A stretch of 64,000 nt of DNA from Sphingomonas oligoaromativorans (GTDB lineage Bacteria > Pseudomonadota > Alphaproteobacteria > Sphingomonadales > Sphingomonadaceae), in the NCBI RefSeq assembly GCF_011762195.1, contig NZ_JAASQK010000005.1, forward strand, positions 1 to 64,000, in the 5' to 3' direction. Below, in pieces: positions 54,630 through 64,000 of this stretch. Made by a program: the position numbers and the translations under genes. Within the stretch, counting starts at the first letter, position 1; each line of letters begins with the position of its first letter. The notes beneath the pieces are model-generated. The model made no database searches. It saw only the letters and a list, made by a program, of their open reading frames with translations, and was not told where the DNA came from.

Positions 54630-56066
54630 TTACTGGTTGTTCTGGCGGTTCAGGAAGCCCGGCAGATCGTTCGAGTCCCGGCGCTCGCTCGGGCGATCCT
54701 CGTCCACCTGCGCCTTGGCCGCGCCGCGGGCGATGGACGACATGCGCTCGAACAGCGTGCCGCCGCTGCCGCCCGTGCCCGTGGTGCGCGCGGTGCGGGT
54801 CGGCTCGATATCGGCACCGGAGCTGAGCCAGCGACGACCGGCAGGCGTCTCCTCGGCTTCGGCGGCGGCCGGGTGCTCCGGCTGCGGCTCCTCGGCCTGC
54901 GGGGTCAGCATGGTCTCGCTGCCGAGCAGCAGCTCGTCCTCGGCCGGCTCCGGCTGCGGCTCGGGAGCCGGAGCAGCGGCGGCCGGAGCCTCGACCGGGG
55001 CGGGAGCGGCCACCGGCGGCGGCGCCACCGGAGCAGCCTCGACGCGTGGCTTGGCGGACGGGAAGCTGAACACCTTGGCAGGCTCGGCATGGGCGCCGGC
55101 CTCGGCCTCGATGCCGGTCGCGACGACCGACACGCGGATCTTGCCGTCGAGATCGTTGTTGAACGCCGAACCCCAGATGATGTTCGCGTCGGGATCGACC
55201 AGCTCGCGGATATGGTTGGCGGCCTCGTCGACCTCCATCAGGCGCATGTCCTCGCCGCCGGTGATCGAGACGATGACGCCCTTGGCGCCCTTCATCGACA
55301 CGCCGTCGAGCAGCGGGTTGGCGATCGCCTTCTCCGCCGCCTCGATGGCGCGGTTGTCGCCCGAGGCTTCGCCCGTACCCATCATCGCCTTGCCCATCTC
55401 GCCCATCACCGAACGGACGTCGGCGAAGTCGAGGTTGATGAGGCCCGGCATGACCATCAGGTCGGTGATGCCGCGCACGCCCTGCTGGAGCACCTCGTCC
55501 GCCATCTTGAACGCTTCCTTGAAGGTCGTGTTCGGGTTGGCGATCAGGAACAGGTTCTGGTTCGGGATGACGATCAGCGTATCGACGTGCTTCTGAAGCT
55601 CCTCGATGCCGCTATCGGCCGAACGCATCCGGCGGCTGCCCTCGAACGAGAAGGGCTTGGTGACGACGCCGACGGTCAGGATGCCGCGATCCCGCGCCGC
55701 CTTGGCGATGACCGGGGCCGCGCCGGTGCCGGTGCCGCCGCCCATGCCGGCCGCGATGAAGCACATGTGCGCGCCTTCCAGCGCCTTCTCGATCTGCTCG
55801 ATCGTCTCCTCGGCGGCCGCGCGGCCGATCTCGGGCCGCGAGCCCGCGCCGAGGCCCTGCGTGATGCGCAGGCCAAGCTGGATGCGGCGTTCCGCCGGCG
55901 AATGGTTCAGCGCCTGCGCGTCGGTGTTCGCGACCAGGAAGTCCACGCCCTGAACTTCCGCGTCGATCATGTTGGCGATGGCGTTGCCGCCCGCGCCGCC
56001 GACGCCGATCACGCTGATGCGGGGCCGAAGCTCATCCACTTCCGGCCGAACGAATTCGATGCTCAT
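54630..56066 (-). CDS. ftsZ: Cell division GTPase FtsZ
   Basis: The protein is 478 residues. The GTP-binding loop [10 protein letters not shown] and N-terminal [14 protein letters not shown] are present. After the globular domain (about 320 residues) comes a long Pro/Ala/Glu linker and the conserved C-terminal peptide [12 protein letters not shown] that binds FtsA. It forms the Z-ring. It lies 122 bp after ftsA, probably with its own promoter in that gap. Confidence 0.98.
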   Translation of the reverse strand: MSIEFVRPEVDELRPRISVIGVGGAGGNAIANMIDAEVQGVDFLVANTDAQALNHSPAERRIQLGLRITQGLGAGSRPEIGRAAAEETIEQIEKALEGAHMCFIAAGMGGGTGTGAAPVIAKAARDRGILTVGVVTKPFSFEGSRRMRSADSGIEELQKHVDTLIVIPNQNLFLIANPNTTFKEAFKMADEVLQQGVRGITDLMVMPGLINLDFADVRSVMGEMGKAMMGTGEASGDNRAIEAAEKAIANPLLDGVSMKGAKGVIVSITGGEDMRLMEVDEAANHIRELVDPDANIIWGSAFNNDLDGKIRVSVVATGIEAEAGAHAEPAKVFSFPSAKPRVEAAPVAPPPVAAPAPVEAPAAAAPAPEPQPEPAEDELLLGSETMLTPQAEEPQPEHPAAAEAEETPAGRRWLSSGADIEPTRTARTTGTGGSGGTLFERMSSIARGAAKAQVDEDRPSERRDSNDLPGFLNRQNNQ

Positions 56067-56188
56067 ACCTCAAACTCCCCGAACGCCCGGAATGCCCCAA
56101 AACACCTATCGCGGGCCGATTCTGCCAAATCCCGTACTCGGACGCACGCAAAAAGACTAACAATCCACATATTTCTCAGGCGAGCCGT

Positions 56189-57451
56189 TCAATATCCGCT
56201 CCTGAACGCCGCGATCAGCCGGTTCACCAGCCCCGTCGGCGTCACGCGCTCGGGCATGGGCCGTGTCGGATCGGCGCCGCGCAGGTCCATCGGATTGGAC
56301 GACGCATAGAGCGCCAGCCCCGACAGCGTGGCGAAGGCCGGCCCGGCATGGGCCTCCGGCAGCCCCGCCAGCCCGCGCGGCCGGCCGATCCTGACGGCCC
56401 GGCCGAGCACGCCCTGGATATAATCGGCAATGCCCTTCAGCTCTGCCCCGCCACCGGTCAGCACGATCTGCCGGCCGACCGGCCCGGCGAAACCGAGCTG
56501 CTTCAGCGCCGCCGCGATGTCGCCCGAGAGCAGGTCGAGCCGCTGGCGGATCACCGAGATGAGCTGCGCGCGGGTGATGCGCTGCGGCTCCGTCCCCTCC
56601 TCGCCGCCGGCCATCGGCGCGACATCGATCATGTCGTGATTGTCGCGGGGCGAGGTGGTGGCGGAGCCGTAGAAGCACTTGATCCGCTCTGCCTGCGAGC
56701 GGCGCGTGCCGAAGGCGGAGGCGATGTCGTCGGTGATGTCGGAGCCGCCATAGGGGATCGCCGCCAGCCCGACGAGCATCCCGCCCGCGAACAGCGAGAC
56801 GTTGGTGACGCCCGCGCCCAGCTCGACCAGCGCGACGCCCAGTTCCCGTTCCTCGTCGGAGAGACAGGCGAGCCCCGTCGCGATCGGTGCCGCCACGATC
56901 GACTTCACCGCCAGATGCGCCGAGCGCACCGACAGGTCGAGGTTGCGCACCGGCGAGGCGTCGGCGGCGATGACGTGGATGTCCACGCCCAGCTTGTCGG
57001 CATGGAGGCCGAGCGGCTTCTTGACGCCGCGCACATCGTCGAGCGTGTAGAGCGTCGGCTGTGCGTGCAGCACCATGCGCCCTTCCGGGTCGATCGAGTT
57101 GCGCCCGGCGTCGAGCAGGTCGTCGATGTCGCTCTGCTCGATGCGATGGCCGCCCAGCTCGACCTCGACCGAGGCCACGCGGCTGACCAGCCCGCCCGCC
57201 GAGAAGCCGACCCACGCCTCCTCGATGTTCACGCCCGCGATGCGCTCGGCCTGCTCCACCGCCTCGCGGATCGCGACCTCGGTGCGCTCCATGTCGGCGA
57301 TATAGCCGCGGCGCACGCCCCGGCTCTCGCGCTGGCCGGTGCCGAGCACGGTCAGTTCGCCCCCGTCGCTCTTCTCCGCGATCAGCGCGCAGACCTTGGA
57401 AGAGCCGATATCGAGAGCGGTGATGAGTTTTTCGTTGCGTCCCTGCGCCAT
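56189..57451 (-). CDS. ftsA: Cell division protein FtsA
   Basis: The protein is 420 residues, an actin-like ATPase that anchors FtsZ to the membrane. LITALDIGSSKVCALIAE, GAGVTNVSLFAGG and VLTGGGAELKGIADY are phosphate-binding and nucleotide motifs. The C-terminal amphipathic helix (LVNRLIAAFRSGY) is intact. Confidence 0.97.
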   Translation of the reverse strand: MAQGRNEKLITALDIGSSKVCALIAEKSDGGELTVLGTGQRESRGVRRGYIADMERTEVAIREAVEQAERIAGVNIEEAWVGFSAGGLVSRVASVEVELGGHRIEQSDIDDLLDAGRNSIDPEGRMVLHAQPTLYTLDDVRGVKKPLGLHADKLGVDIHVIAADASPVRNLDLSVRSAHLAVKSIVAAPIATGLACLSDEERELGVALVELGAGVTNVSLFAGGMLVGLAAIPYGGSDITDDIASAFGTRRSQAERIKCFYGSATTSPRDNHDMIDVAPMAGGEEGTEPQRITRAQLISVIRQRLDLLSGDIAAALKQLGFAGPVGRQIVLTGGGAELKGIADYIQGVLGRAVRIGRPRGLAGLPEAHAGPAFATLSGLALYASSNPMDLRGADPTRPMPERVTPTGLVNRLIAAFRSGY

Positions 57452-57465
57452 TTGCCCCCCGGCCC

Positions 57466-58407
57466 TCAGATCGCGTCCGTGCCGGCGGGCGCCGGCGGCG
57501 GAACGGTCGAGGGATCGGTCACCTCATGGCCCGGCTCCTTGGAGACGCGAACCACGAACTTGCCCGGTATTCTCATGTCGAAATGCACGAAGCCCTGCCC
57601 CAGCAGGCGCGCGGCCTGATCCATGCGATCGAACTTGGTATAGGCCGTCCTGGCGGCGTCATCGCCTTCGGGCAGCGACAGCGTCTCGCCCGACTGGAAG
57701 CGGATGTCCCAGCGGCGCATCCCCACCCAGGTCGCGCCCGCCAGCATGGGCTTGAGGCGCGGCGCCGCGTCGATCAGCGCGGAGAGCTGCGTGGCCTGGC
57801 TGTTGGCGCCGGGGCCGACCACGACCGGCAGATCCGGCATCGCGTGCGGATCGACCGACTGGAGAACGACGCCGTCCTTGTCGATCAGGCTGAGCTTGCC
57901 CTGATACTGCCAGATCGCCGCCGGCTGGCGCTCCACCACGTCGACCACCAGCGTATCCGGCAGGCGGCGAGAGACGCGCGCATCGGCCACCCAGCCGAAC
58001 TGGAGCAACTTGCGGCGGATTTCACCGAGATCGAGCAGCGGCATCGCGGTCGAGGTCTGGTCCAGCGCCACCGAATAGACCGGCAGCCGATCCATATGAT
58101 GGATGCCCTGAATCTCGACGCGCTTCACGGCGAAGCCAGCCTTGCCGACCAGCTCGCCGGCTTCCGTGCCCGCCATCTGCGGCAGGCCGAGATAGAAGAG
58201 CCCGCCGATCGCCGCGACGCCCGCCGCCAGCCATGCCAGCTTCTGGCCGAGGCGCAGAAGCTGCTCCGCGGGAACGGGGATGGTCGCCAGCGCCTTGCCC
58301 GTCATCTTGCGAGCGCGCGCATTGGCGGCGGCGGCACCGCGCCGCGCCGCCGTCGGCCGCTTGTGTCGCGGCTGCGCGCCTCGCCTGATCCGGGCCTGTC
58401 CGCTCAC
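57466..58407 (-). CDS. ftsQ: Cell division protein FtsQ
   Basis: The protein is 313 residues. A long basic N-terminus is followed by one membrane helix (LGQKLAWLAAGVAAIGGLFYLGL), a POTRA domain (VKRVEIQGIHHMDRLPVYSVALD) and the FtsQ/DivIB beta domain (VSRRLPDTLVVDVVERQPAAIWQYQGKLSLID). It recruits later division proteins. The start overlaps the ddl stop by 4 nt. Confidence 0.93.
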   Translation of the reverse strand: MSGQARIRRGAQPRHKRPTAARRGAAAANARARKMTGKALATIPVPAEQLLRLGQKLAWLAAGVAAIGGLFYLGLPQMAGTEAGELVGKAGFAVKRVEIQGIHHMDRLPVYSVALDQTSTAMPLLDLGEIRRKLLQFGWVADARVSRRLPDTLVVDVVERQPAAIWQYQGKLSLIDKDGVVLQSVDPHAMPDLPVVVGPGANSQATQLSALIDAAPRLKPMLAGATWVGMRRWDIRFQSGETLSLPEGDDAARTAYTKFDRMDQAARLLGQGFVHFDMRIPGKFVVRVSKEPGHEVTDPSTVPPPAPAGTDAI

Positions 58408-59375
58408 GCCTTCGTCCCCCGATCCAGCGCCTTGCGCTCCAACGCCTCCTCGATCAGGCGCTGCACAAGCGCCTCATAGCTCATGCCGACATGCCGCGCC
58501 TGCTCCGGCACGAGGCTGAGCGGCGTCATGCCGGGCTGGGTGTTGACCTCCAGCAGATAGAGGCCCGCCTCGCCTTGGGTGTCGTCCCAGCGGAAATCCG
58601 AGCGCGAGCAGCCATGGCAACCGAGCAGGCGATGCGCCTCCGCGGCCATCCGCATCGCGGCTTCCGCGATGTCCGCCGGGATTTCGGCCGGGCAGACATG
58701 AGTGGTGATGCCGTCGGTATATTTGTGCTCGTAGTCGTAGAAGCCGCTGTCGATCTTCAGCTCGGTGACGGCGAGCGCGCGCGGGCCGTCCTTCTCGTCG
58801 AGCACGGCGACGGTCAGCTCCTTGCCGGCGACGAAGGGCTCGGCGAGCAGATGGTCGAAATGCTTCCACGGCCCCTCGGCCTCGCGGGCGATCGGGTTGC
58901 CATAGTTGCTGGCGTCGGTGACGATCGCGACGCCGACCGAGCTGCCCTCGTTGACAGGTTTCAGCACATAGGGACGGGGCAGCGGATCGCCTGCGTAGAG
59001 GCTCTCGCTCGATACCACCTTGCCCGCCGGCATACGGATGCCGTGGGGGACGAGCGCCTGCTTGGTCAGCTCCTTGTCGATCGCGATGACCGAGGTGGTG
59101 AGGCCCGAATGCGTATAGGCGAGGCCCATGATGTCGAGCATCCCCTGCACCGAGCCATCCTCGCCGGGTGTTCCGTGCAGCGCGTTGAACACGACATCGG
59201 GGGCAGCCAGCGTCAGCTTGGCGGCGATGTCGCGCTCCATGTCGATCGCGACGACGCGATGGCCGAGATTGTCGAGCGCCTTGGCCACGCCGCGCCCGGA
59301 CGAAAGCGACACCTCGCGCTCCGCCGACCAGCCGCCCATCAGGACGGCGACGTGAAAAGGCTTCACGTCGCTCAC
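58404..59375 (-). CDS. ddl: D-alanine--D-alanine ligase
   Basis: The protein is 323 residues, an ATP-grasp enzyme. VAVLMGGWSAEREVSLSSG, NALHGTPGEDGSVQG, KPVNEGSSVGV and LEVNTQPGMTPLSLVPEQA are the expected motifs. The GTG at 59375 overlaps the murB stop (GTGA). It makes the dipeptide end of peptidoglycan precursors. Confidence 0.96.
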   Translation of the reverse strand: MSDVKPFHVAVLMGGWSAEREVSLSSGRGVAKALDNLGHRVVAIDMERDIAAKLTLAAPDVVFNALHGTPGEDGSVQGMLDIMGLAYTHSGLTTSVIAIDKELTKQALVPHGIRMPAGKVVSSESLYAGDPLPRPYVLKPVNEGSSVGVAIVTDASNYGNPIAREAEGPWKHFDHLLAEPFVAGKELTVAVLDEKDGPRALAVTELKIDSGFYDYEHKYTDGITTHVCPAEIPADIAEAAMRMAAEAHRLLGCHGCSRSDFRWDDTQGEAGLYLLEVNTQPGMTPLSLVPEQARHVGMSYEALVQRLIEEALERKALDRGTKA

Positions 59376-60271
59376 TTCGCCACACCCACGCGCTGAATCT
59401 CCCATTCCAGTTCGACGCCGGACTGCGCCTTCACGCGTCGGCGGACTTCCTCGCCCAGTGCCTCGATGTCGGCGGAGCTTGCTGAACCGAGGTTGAGCAG
59501 GAAGTTGCAATGCTTCTCCGACACCTGCGCCTCGCCGACCGTGAGCCCGCGGCACCCCGCCGCATCGACCAGCGCCCAGGCCTTGTGCCCTTGCGGATTC
59601 TTGAAGGTCGAGCCGCCGGTCCTGGAGCGGAGCGGCTGGCTGGCCTCGCGCTCGGCGGCGATGCGGTCCATCTCGGCCTGAACGGCGGCCGGATCGCCGG
59701 GAATGCCCCGGAAGGTCGCCGAGACGACGATCGCGCCCTCGGGCAGTTCGCTGTGGCGATAGGTGTAGCCGAGATCGCCGAGCGCCAGCGTCCGCCGCTC
59801 GCCCGAGCGCAGCACGACCTCGGCTTCGACGAGGATGTCCTTCACCTCGCGTCCATAAGCGCCGCCGTTCATCCGCACGAAGCCGCCGACCGTGCCGGGG
59901 ATTGAGCGCAGAAACTCCACGCCCGCGATCCCTGCATCGCGCGCCGCCGAGGAGACGAGGATGCCGCTCGCCCCGCCACCGCATTTCAGCGTCGTGGCGT
60001 CGATCCGTTCGACCTGCGCGAACGCCTTGCCGAGGCGCACCACCACGCCCGACACGCCGCCGTCGCGCACGATCATGTTGGAGCCGAGCCCCAGCCCCAT
60101 CACCGGCACCGCCGGATCGAGATCGGCGAGGAAGCCGCACAGATCGTCGATGTCCTTGGGCTCGAACAGCCATTCCGCCGCGCCGCCCGACTTGAACCAG
60201 ACGAGCGGCGCCAGCGGCGCCTGCTTCGTCAGGCGCCCGGCGGCTTTGGGCAAGAGGGCGAGTTCGCTCAC
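59372..60271 (-). CDS. murB: UDP-N-acetylenolpyruvoylglucosamine reductase
   Basis: The protein is 299 residues, FAD-dependent. [45 protein letters not shown] (FAD and substrate) and [14 protein letters not shown] are visible. The GTG start at 60271 overlaps the murC stop (GTGA). Confidence 0.96.
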   Translation of the reverse strand: MSELALLPKAAGRLTKQAPLAPLVWFKSGGAAEWLFEPKDIDDLCGFLADLDPAVPVMGLGLGSNMIVRDGGVSGVVVRLGKAFAQVERIDATTLKCGGGASGILVSSAARDAGIAGVEFLRSIPGTVGGFVRMNGGAYGREVKDILVEAEVVLRSGERRTLALGDLGYTYRHSELPEGAIVVSATFRGIPGDPAAVQAEMDRIAAEREASQPLRSRTGGSTFKNPQGHKAWALVDAAGCRGLTVGEAQVSEKHCNFLLNLGSASSADIEALGEEVRRRVKAQSGVELEWEIQRVGVAK

Positions 60272-61695
60272 TCGGCCGTCTCCGCGACCTTGCTGCGCTC
60301 CGCCTCGATGGCGGTGGCGAGGCCGGCGGCCCACTTGGTGATGTCGCCAGCACCGAGGCAGATCACCATATCGTCGGGCTTGAGCATGCCCGCCAGTTCC
60401 TTCGCCAGCGCATCTGCGCCCGCGATCTCACCCGCCGAACGGTGGCCGCGCATACGCAGGCCCGCCGCAAGCGCAGCGGCGTCGACGCCCTCGATCGGCT
60501 GCTCGCCCGCCGGATAGACCGGGGCGACATACACGATGTCGGCGTCGTTGAACGCCTGCTGGAAGTCATCCATCAGGTCGCGCAGGCGGGTGAAGCGGTG
60601 CGGCTGGACGACCGCGATCACGCGACCCTGCGCCCCCTCGCGCGCGGCGGAGAGCACGGCGCGGATCTCGACCGGGTGGTGGCCATAATCGTCGATGACG
60701 ATCGCCCCGCCGACTTCACCCACCTTGGTGAAGCGCCGCTTGACGCCGCCGAACTTGGCGAAGCCGGTCTTGATGACCTCGTCCTTGACGCCCAGCTCCA
60801 GCGCCACGCCGATCGCAGCCAGCGCGTTGGAGACGTTGTGGCGGCCCGGCATCGGCATCTCGACGCCCTCGATCGAGCGGCTGGTGCCGTCGCGGTGGCG
60901 GATGATGACCTCGAAGCGGTTGCCGCCCGGGATCGGGGTCACGTTGACCGCGCGGACGTCGGCCTGCGCCGAGAAACCATAGGTCACGACCCGGCGATCG
61001 CGGACGCGCGGGATCAGCTTCTGCACCTCGGGATGATCGAGGCAGAGCAGCGCCGCGCCGTAGAAGGGCACATTCTCGATGAACTCGACGAACGCATCCT
61101 TCACCGCATCGAACGAGCCGTAGTGATCGAGATGCTCGGGATCGATGTTGGTGACAATGGCATAGGTGCCGTCGAGGCGGAGGAAGCTGCCGTCGCTCTC
61201 GTCGGCCTCGACGACCATCCAGTCGCTCGCGCCGAGGCGGGCGTTCGAGCCATAGCTGTTGATGATGCCGCCGTTGATGACGGTCGGGTCCACCCCACCC
61301 GCGTCGAGCAGCGCCGCCACCATCGAGGTGGTGGTCGTCTTGCCGTGCGTGCCGGCCACCGCGACGGTGGACTTCAGGCGCATCAGCTCGGCCAGCATTT
61401 CCGCGCGGCGGACGACGGGGATGCGTTCCTCCAGCGCCTTCTCCACCTCGGGATTGCCGCGCTTGATCGCGGTCGAGGTGACGACCACTGCCGCGTCGCC
61501 CAGATTGGCGGCGTCATGGCCGATCATCACCTTGATGCCGCGCTTGCGCAGGCCCTCGACGACATAGCCCTCGGCCACGTCGGAGCCCTGCACGGAATAG
61601 CCGAGATTGTGCATCACCTCGGCGATGCCCGACATGCCGATGCCGCCGATGCCGATGAAATGGATGGTCCCGATGTCGGTGGCGACGCCCTTCAC
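60268..61695 (-). CDS. murC: UDP-N-acetylmuramate--L-alanine ligase
   Basis: The protein is 475 residues. [18 protein letters not shown] binds UDP-MurNAc, [14 protein letters not shown] binds ATP, and [13 protein letters not shown] is diagnostic. The GTG start at 61695 has AAGGA upstream and overlaps the murG stop. It adds the first amino acid of the stem peptide. Confidence 0.96.
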   Translation of the reverse strand: MKGVATDIGTIHFIGIGGIGMSGIAEVMHNLGYSVQGSDVAEGYVVEGLRKRGIKVMIGHDAANLGDAAVVVTSTAIKRGNPEVEKALEERIPVVRRAEMLAELMRLKSTVAVAGTHGKTTTTSMVAALLDAGGVDPTVINGGIINSYGSNARLGASDWMVVEADESDGSFLRLDGTYAIVTNIDPEHLDHYGSFDAVKDAFVEFIENVPFYGAALLCLDHPEVQKLIPRVRDRRVVTYGFSAQADVRAVNVTPIPGGNRFEVIIRHRDGTSRSIEGVEMPMPGRHNVSNALAAIGVALELGVKDEVIKTGFAKFGGVKRRFTKVGEVGGAIVIDDYGHHPVEIRAVLSAAREGAQGRVIAVVQPHRFTRLRDLMDDFQQAFNDADIVYVAPVYPAGEQPIEGVDAAALAAGLRMRGHRSAGEIAGADALAKELAGMLKPDDMVICLGAGDITKWAAGLATAIEAERSKVAETAE

Positions 61696-62846
61696 GCGAA
61701 TGCTTCCTTGAGATCTGAAGTGGGTTGGATCGGAGCCGCAGTCGGCCCGCTGAGATTTTCGACGAGGTCGGCCAGGTCCGACGTCGCATTGGGGTAGCCG
61801 GCCTCGCGGGCACGGCGGGCTGCATTTTCGAGGGCGCCCGGTTCGAGCGCCATCTTCTGCATCTGCTTGGCGAGTTCCACCGGGGTGAAGCGCGCCTGCG
61901 GGATCGAGCGCGCCCCGCCGGATGCCGCCATCTCGCGCGCATTGGCGGTCTGGTGGTCGTCCATGGCGGAGGGCAGCGGCACGAGGATGGCGGGGCGACC
62001 GGCGGCGGTCAGCTCCGCGATGCTCGACGCGCCCGAGCGGCCGACGAAGAGATGCGCCCAGCCCAGCCGCTCGGGCAGATCGCCGAGATAGGTGGCGAGA
62101 TCGGCCGGGATGTCCAGCTCCGCATAGCGCGCGCGGACCTTGTCGATGTCCTCGGGCCGGCACTGCTGCGTCACCTGCAAGCGCTGGCGCAGCACGATCG
62201 GGAGCAGCCCCAGCGCATCGGGCACCACGGTCGAGAGCACCGACGCGCCCTGCGAGCCGCCCGTCACCAGCAGGCGGAAGATGCCGTCTTCGGAAAGCGG
62301 CGGATAAGGTTGGTCGCGCAGCGCGAGAATCTCGGCGCGGACGGGATTGCCGACCACGATCGGCTCGACACCGTTCGGCACGCGATCGACCTGATGATAG
62401 GCCGTCGCCAGCGCATCGACGCGGCGCGCGAGCAGGCGGTTGACGCGGCCCAGCACGGCGTTCTGCTCATGGAGCGCGGTCGGCACCTTGAGCGACAGCG
62501 CGGCGAGCAGGGTCGGGAGCGCGGGATAGCCGCCGAAGCCCACGACGGCCGCGGGCTCGAACCCGCGGATCAGCGCGCGCGCCGCTTTCCGGCCGCGCCA
62601 GATGCCGCCCGCCGCCTTGATCCAGCCGAGGATGCCGCCACCGAGCCGACCGGCCGGCAGGACATGCACGTCCACGCCGTCGAACAGGCCGGGGATCTTC
62701 GCCCCCCGCGCGTCCGTCACCAGCGCGACCTTATGGCCACGGCGCATCAGCTCCTCGGCCAGCGCGTGGGCGGGAATCATGTGTCCGCCGGTGCCGCCGG
62801 CAGCCAGCAGGAAACGACGTCTGATCTGGGCGGGCGTGTGGCTCAC
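61692..62846 (-). CDS. murG: UDP-GlcNAc--lipid I N-acetylglucosaminyltransferase
   Basis: The protein is 384 residues, a GT28 enzyme that forms lipid II at the inner membrane. [46 protein letters not shown] and [24 protein letters not shown] are present. I chose the GTG at 62846 because it overlaps the ftsW stop (GTGA) as in the neighbouring genes; an ATG at 62861 is an alternative. Confidence 0.95.
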   Translation of the reverse strand: MSHTPAQIRRRFLLAAGGTGGHMIPAHALAEELMRRGHKVALVTDARGAKIPGLFDGVDVHVLPAGRLGGGILGWIKAAGGIWRGRKAARALIRGFEPAAVVGFGGYPALPTLLAALSLKVPTALHEQNAVLGRVNRLLARRVDALATAYHQVDRVPNGVEPIVVGNPVRAEILALRDQPYPPLSEDGIFRLLVTGGSQGASVLSTVVPDALGLLPIVLRQRLQVTQQCRPEDIDKVRARYAELDIPADLATYLGDLPERLGWAHLFVGRSGASSIAELTAAGRPAILVPLPSAMDDHQTANAREMAASGGARSIPQARFTPVELAKQMQKMALEPGALENAARRAREAGYPNATSDLADLVENLSGPTAAPIQPTSDLKEAFA

Positions 62847-64000
62847 CGGCTCTGGTTCCATGTCACGACATAGGGGGAGCGCGAGAGATACGGGTTCCGG
62901 CGCGTGAACGCCAGCAGCAGTCCAAAGCCCATCGACAGCGCCACCATTGACGAGCCGCCATAGGAGATGAACGGCAGCGTCATGCCCTTGGACGGCGCGA
63001 GCTGGACGTTCACCGCCATGTTGATGATCGCCTGCGCGCCGAACTGGGTGGCGAGGCCGGCGCCGGCGAGCAGGATGAACGTATCCTCCTCGTCGAGCAG
63101 CTTCACGAACACGCGCACGAGGATCGCCACATAGATCAGCGCGATGGCGAGGCAGGCGATCAGGCCGAACTCCTCGCCGATCACCGAGAAGATGTAATCG
63201 GTGTGCGGCTCGGGCAGCTTGAACTTCATCGTGCCGGCGCCCGGCCCGGTGCCGAACAGGCCGCCATGCATCAGCGTGCGGCGGGCCGAATCCACCTGAT
63301 AGGTGTCGCCCGACTGGAAGAGGAAGTTGTTGATGCGCAGAGTCGCCACCGGATAGAAGAGATAGGCCGCGACCACCGCCGCCACGCCCAGCCCCGCCAG
63401 CGCCGCCAGCCCCTTCAGCGGCGCGCCCGAGAGCGTCAGCAGCGCCGTCCACATCAGCAGGAAGATGACCGTCTGGCCGAAATCCGGCTGCTTCATCAGG
63501 CAGGCGGCGATGAAGCCCGTGGCGAGGAAGCTGAGCGGCACGACCGGCAGCGTGCGGTCATGCTGCTTCAAGGACAGCAGCCAGGCCATCGCCACGACAT
63601 AAAGCGGCTTCAGGAACTCCGACGGCTGAATCTGCAACCCGCCGACGCCGAGCCAGCGCCGCGCGCCGTTCACCTGATGGCCGATGAAGGGCGTCAGCAT
63701 CAACGCCACCACGAACACCGCCGCCCCGATCAGGCAGAGCCGCCGCGCCAGATCCTTGGGCAGCATCGAGACGACGAACATCACCGGCACGCCGATGGCG
63801 AGCCAGATGCACTGCCGGTAGAAATAATAGAGCGGCGGGAACTGCACCGCGCCATCCGAATAGCGCACGCCCGCGGCCGGCGAGGCGGCGGCCACCGCGA
63901 TCAGGCCGATGCCGATCAGCACCGTCACCAGCGCGAGCAGGACGAGATCGATCTCCCAGAACCAGCGGCCCAGCGCCGAGCGATCCGCCCGGCCGAGGCG
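62843..64000 (-). CDS. ftsW: Peptidoglycan glycosyltransferase FtsW, partial at the window edge
   Basis: At least 385 residues of a SEDS protein are present. The frame stays open to the window end (RADRSALGRWFWEID precedes the first helix), so the real start is outside. VNGARRWLGVGGLQIQPSEFLKP is the SEDS signature, with Asp in LLMHGGLFGTGPG and later IGEEFGLI and FISYGGSSMVALSM. It polymerises lipid II at the septum with its partner transpeptidase. Confidence 0.95.
   Translation of the reverse strand, partial: RLGRADRSALGRWFWEIDLVLLALVTVLIGIGLIAVAAASPAAGVRYSDGAVQFPPLYYFYRQCIWLAIGVPVMFVVSMLPKDLARRLCLIGAAVFVVALMLTPFIGHQVNGARRWLGVGGLQIQPSEFLKPLYVVAMAWLLSLKQHDRTLPVVPLSFLATGFIAACLMKQPDFGQTVIFLLMWTALLTLSGAPLKGLAALAGLGVAAVVAAYLFYPVATLRINNFLFQSGDTYQVDSARRTLMHGGLFGTGPGAGTMKFKLPEPHTDYIFSVIGEEFGLIACLAIALIYVAILVRVFVKLLDEEDTFILLAGAGLATQFGAQAIINMAVNVQLAPSKGMTLPFISYGGSSMVALSMGFGLLLAFTRRNPYLSRSPYVVTWNQSR

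Overview
The window is high-GC DNA from a sphingomonad alphaproteobacterium (Sphingomonas or a close relative). The evidence is gene content: a sphingolipid (ceramide) biosynthesis cluster in place of lipid A genes, the PhyR-NepR-EcfG general stress response locus, an alphaproteobacterial dcw cluster, and many GTG/TTG starts with 1-4 nt stop/start overlaps. The part left of a tRNA-Ser(CGA) at about 15.4 kb is accessory; the part to its right looks like core chromosome.

Accessory part (1-15361). A decayed IS3-family element with clear inverted repeats sits next to the remains of a lasso-peptide isopeptidase gene, a TonB-like fragment and a LuxR-type HTH fragment. Next come a LysR regulator divergent from an NmrA-like oxidoreductase and an aldo/keto reductase. 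Then follows a large minus-strand block for alkylation damage: ada, an AlkA-type glycosylase, a conserved Cys-containing protein, alkB, a small protein, two further O6-alkylguanine methyltransferases and a 2OG-Fe(II) oxygenase. TMEM175-like and SnoaL-like genes flank it. A 26-bp motif resembling an Ada box occurs before four of these transcription units. A P4-type integrase abuts the 3' end of tRNA-Ser, so this whole stretch is probably a tRNA-integrated island whose far end lies outside the window.

Core part, 15.4-19.9 kb: hspQ, rplU-rpmA, a GNAT acetyltransferase, obgE and proB. At 19.9-31.5 kb is the sphingolipid region: a CerR-like epimerase, acyl carrier protein and serine palmitoyltransferase; a hybrid histidine kinase; an opposing set of DUF2141 protein, lipid (ceramide) kinase and nucleotidyltransferase-fold protein; an LptF/LptG pair; a fatty-acid hydroxylase; and a GNAT-fold ceramide synthase candidate. 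Because these bacteria use glycosphingolipids instead of LPS, the LptFG pair is probably dedicated to sphingolipid export.

31.5-39.8 kb: M28 and M23 peptidases, xth, erpA, a ferritin-like protein, bcp and glnE. 39.8-44 kb: the general stress response locus, with ecfG preceded by a 45-aa membrane protein, phyR, nepR and a PhyP-like sensor whose ATP-binding domain is degenerate. Three EcfG-type promoters (GGAAC-N16/17-cGTT) are visible; the third precedes a structured C-rich leader or small RNA and an entericidin lipoprotein. 44-54.5 kb: tatABC, scpAB, nagZ, a SPOR protein, argS, a PAS protein, dgt and a TPR/SPOR protein with five cysteine-pair repeats. 54.6-64 kb: ftsZ, ftsA, ftsQ, ddl, murB, murC, murG and a partial ftsW, mostly translationally coupled.
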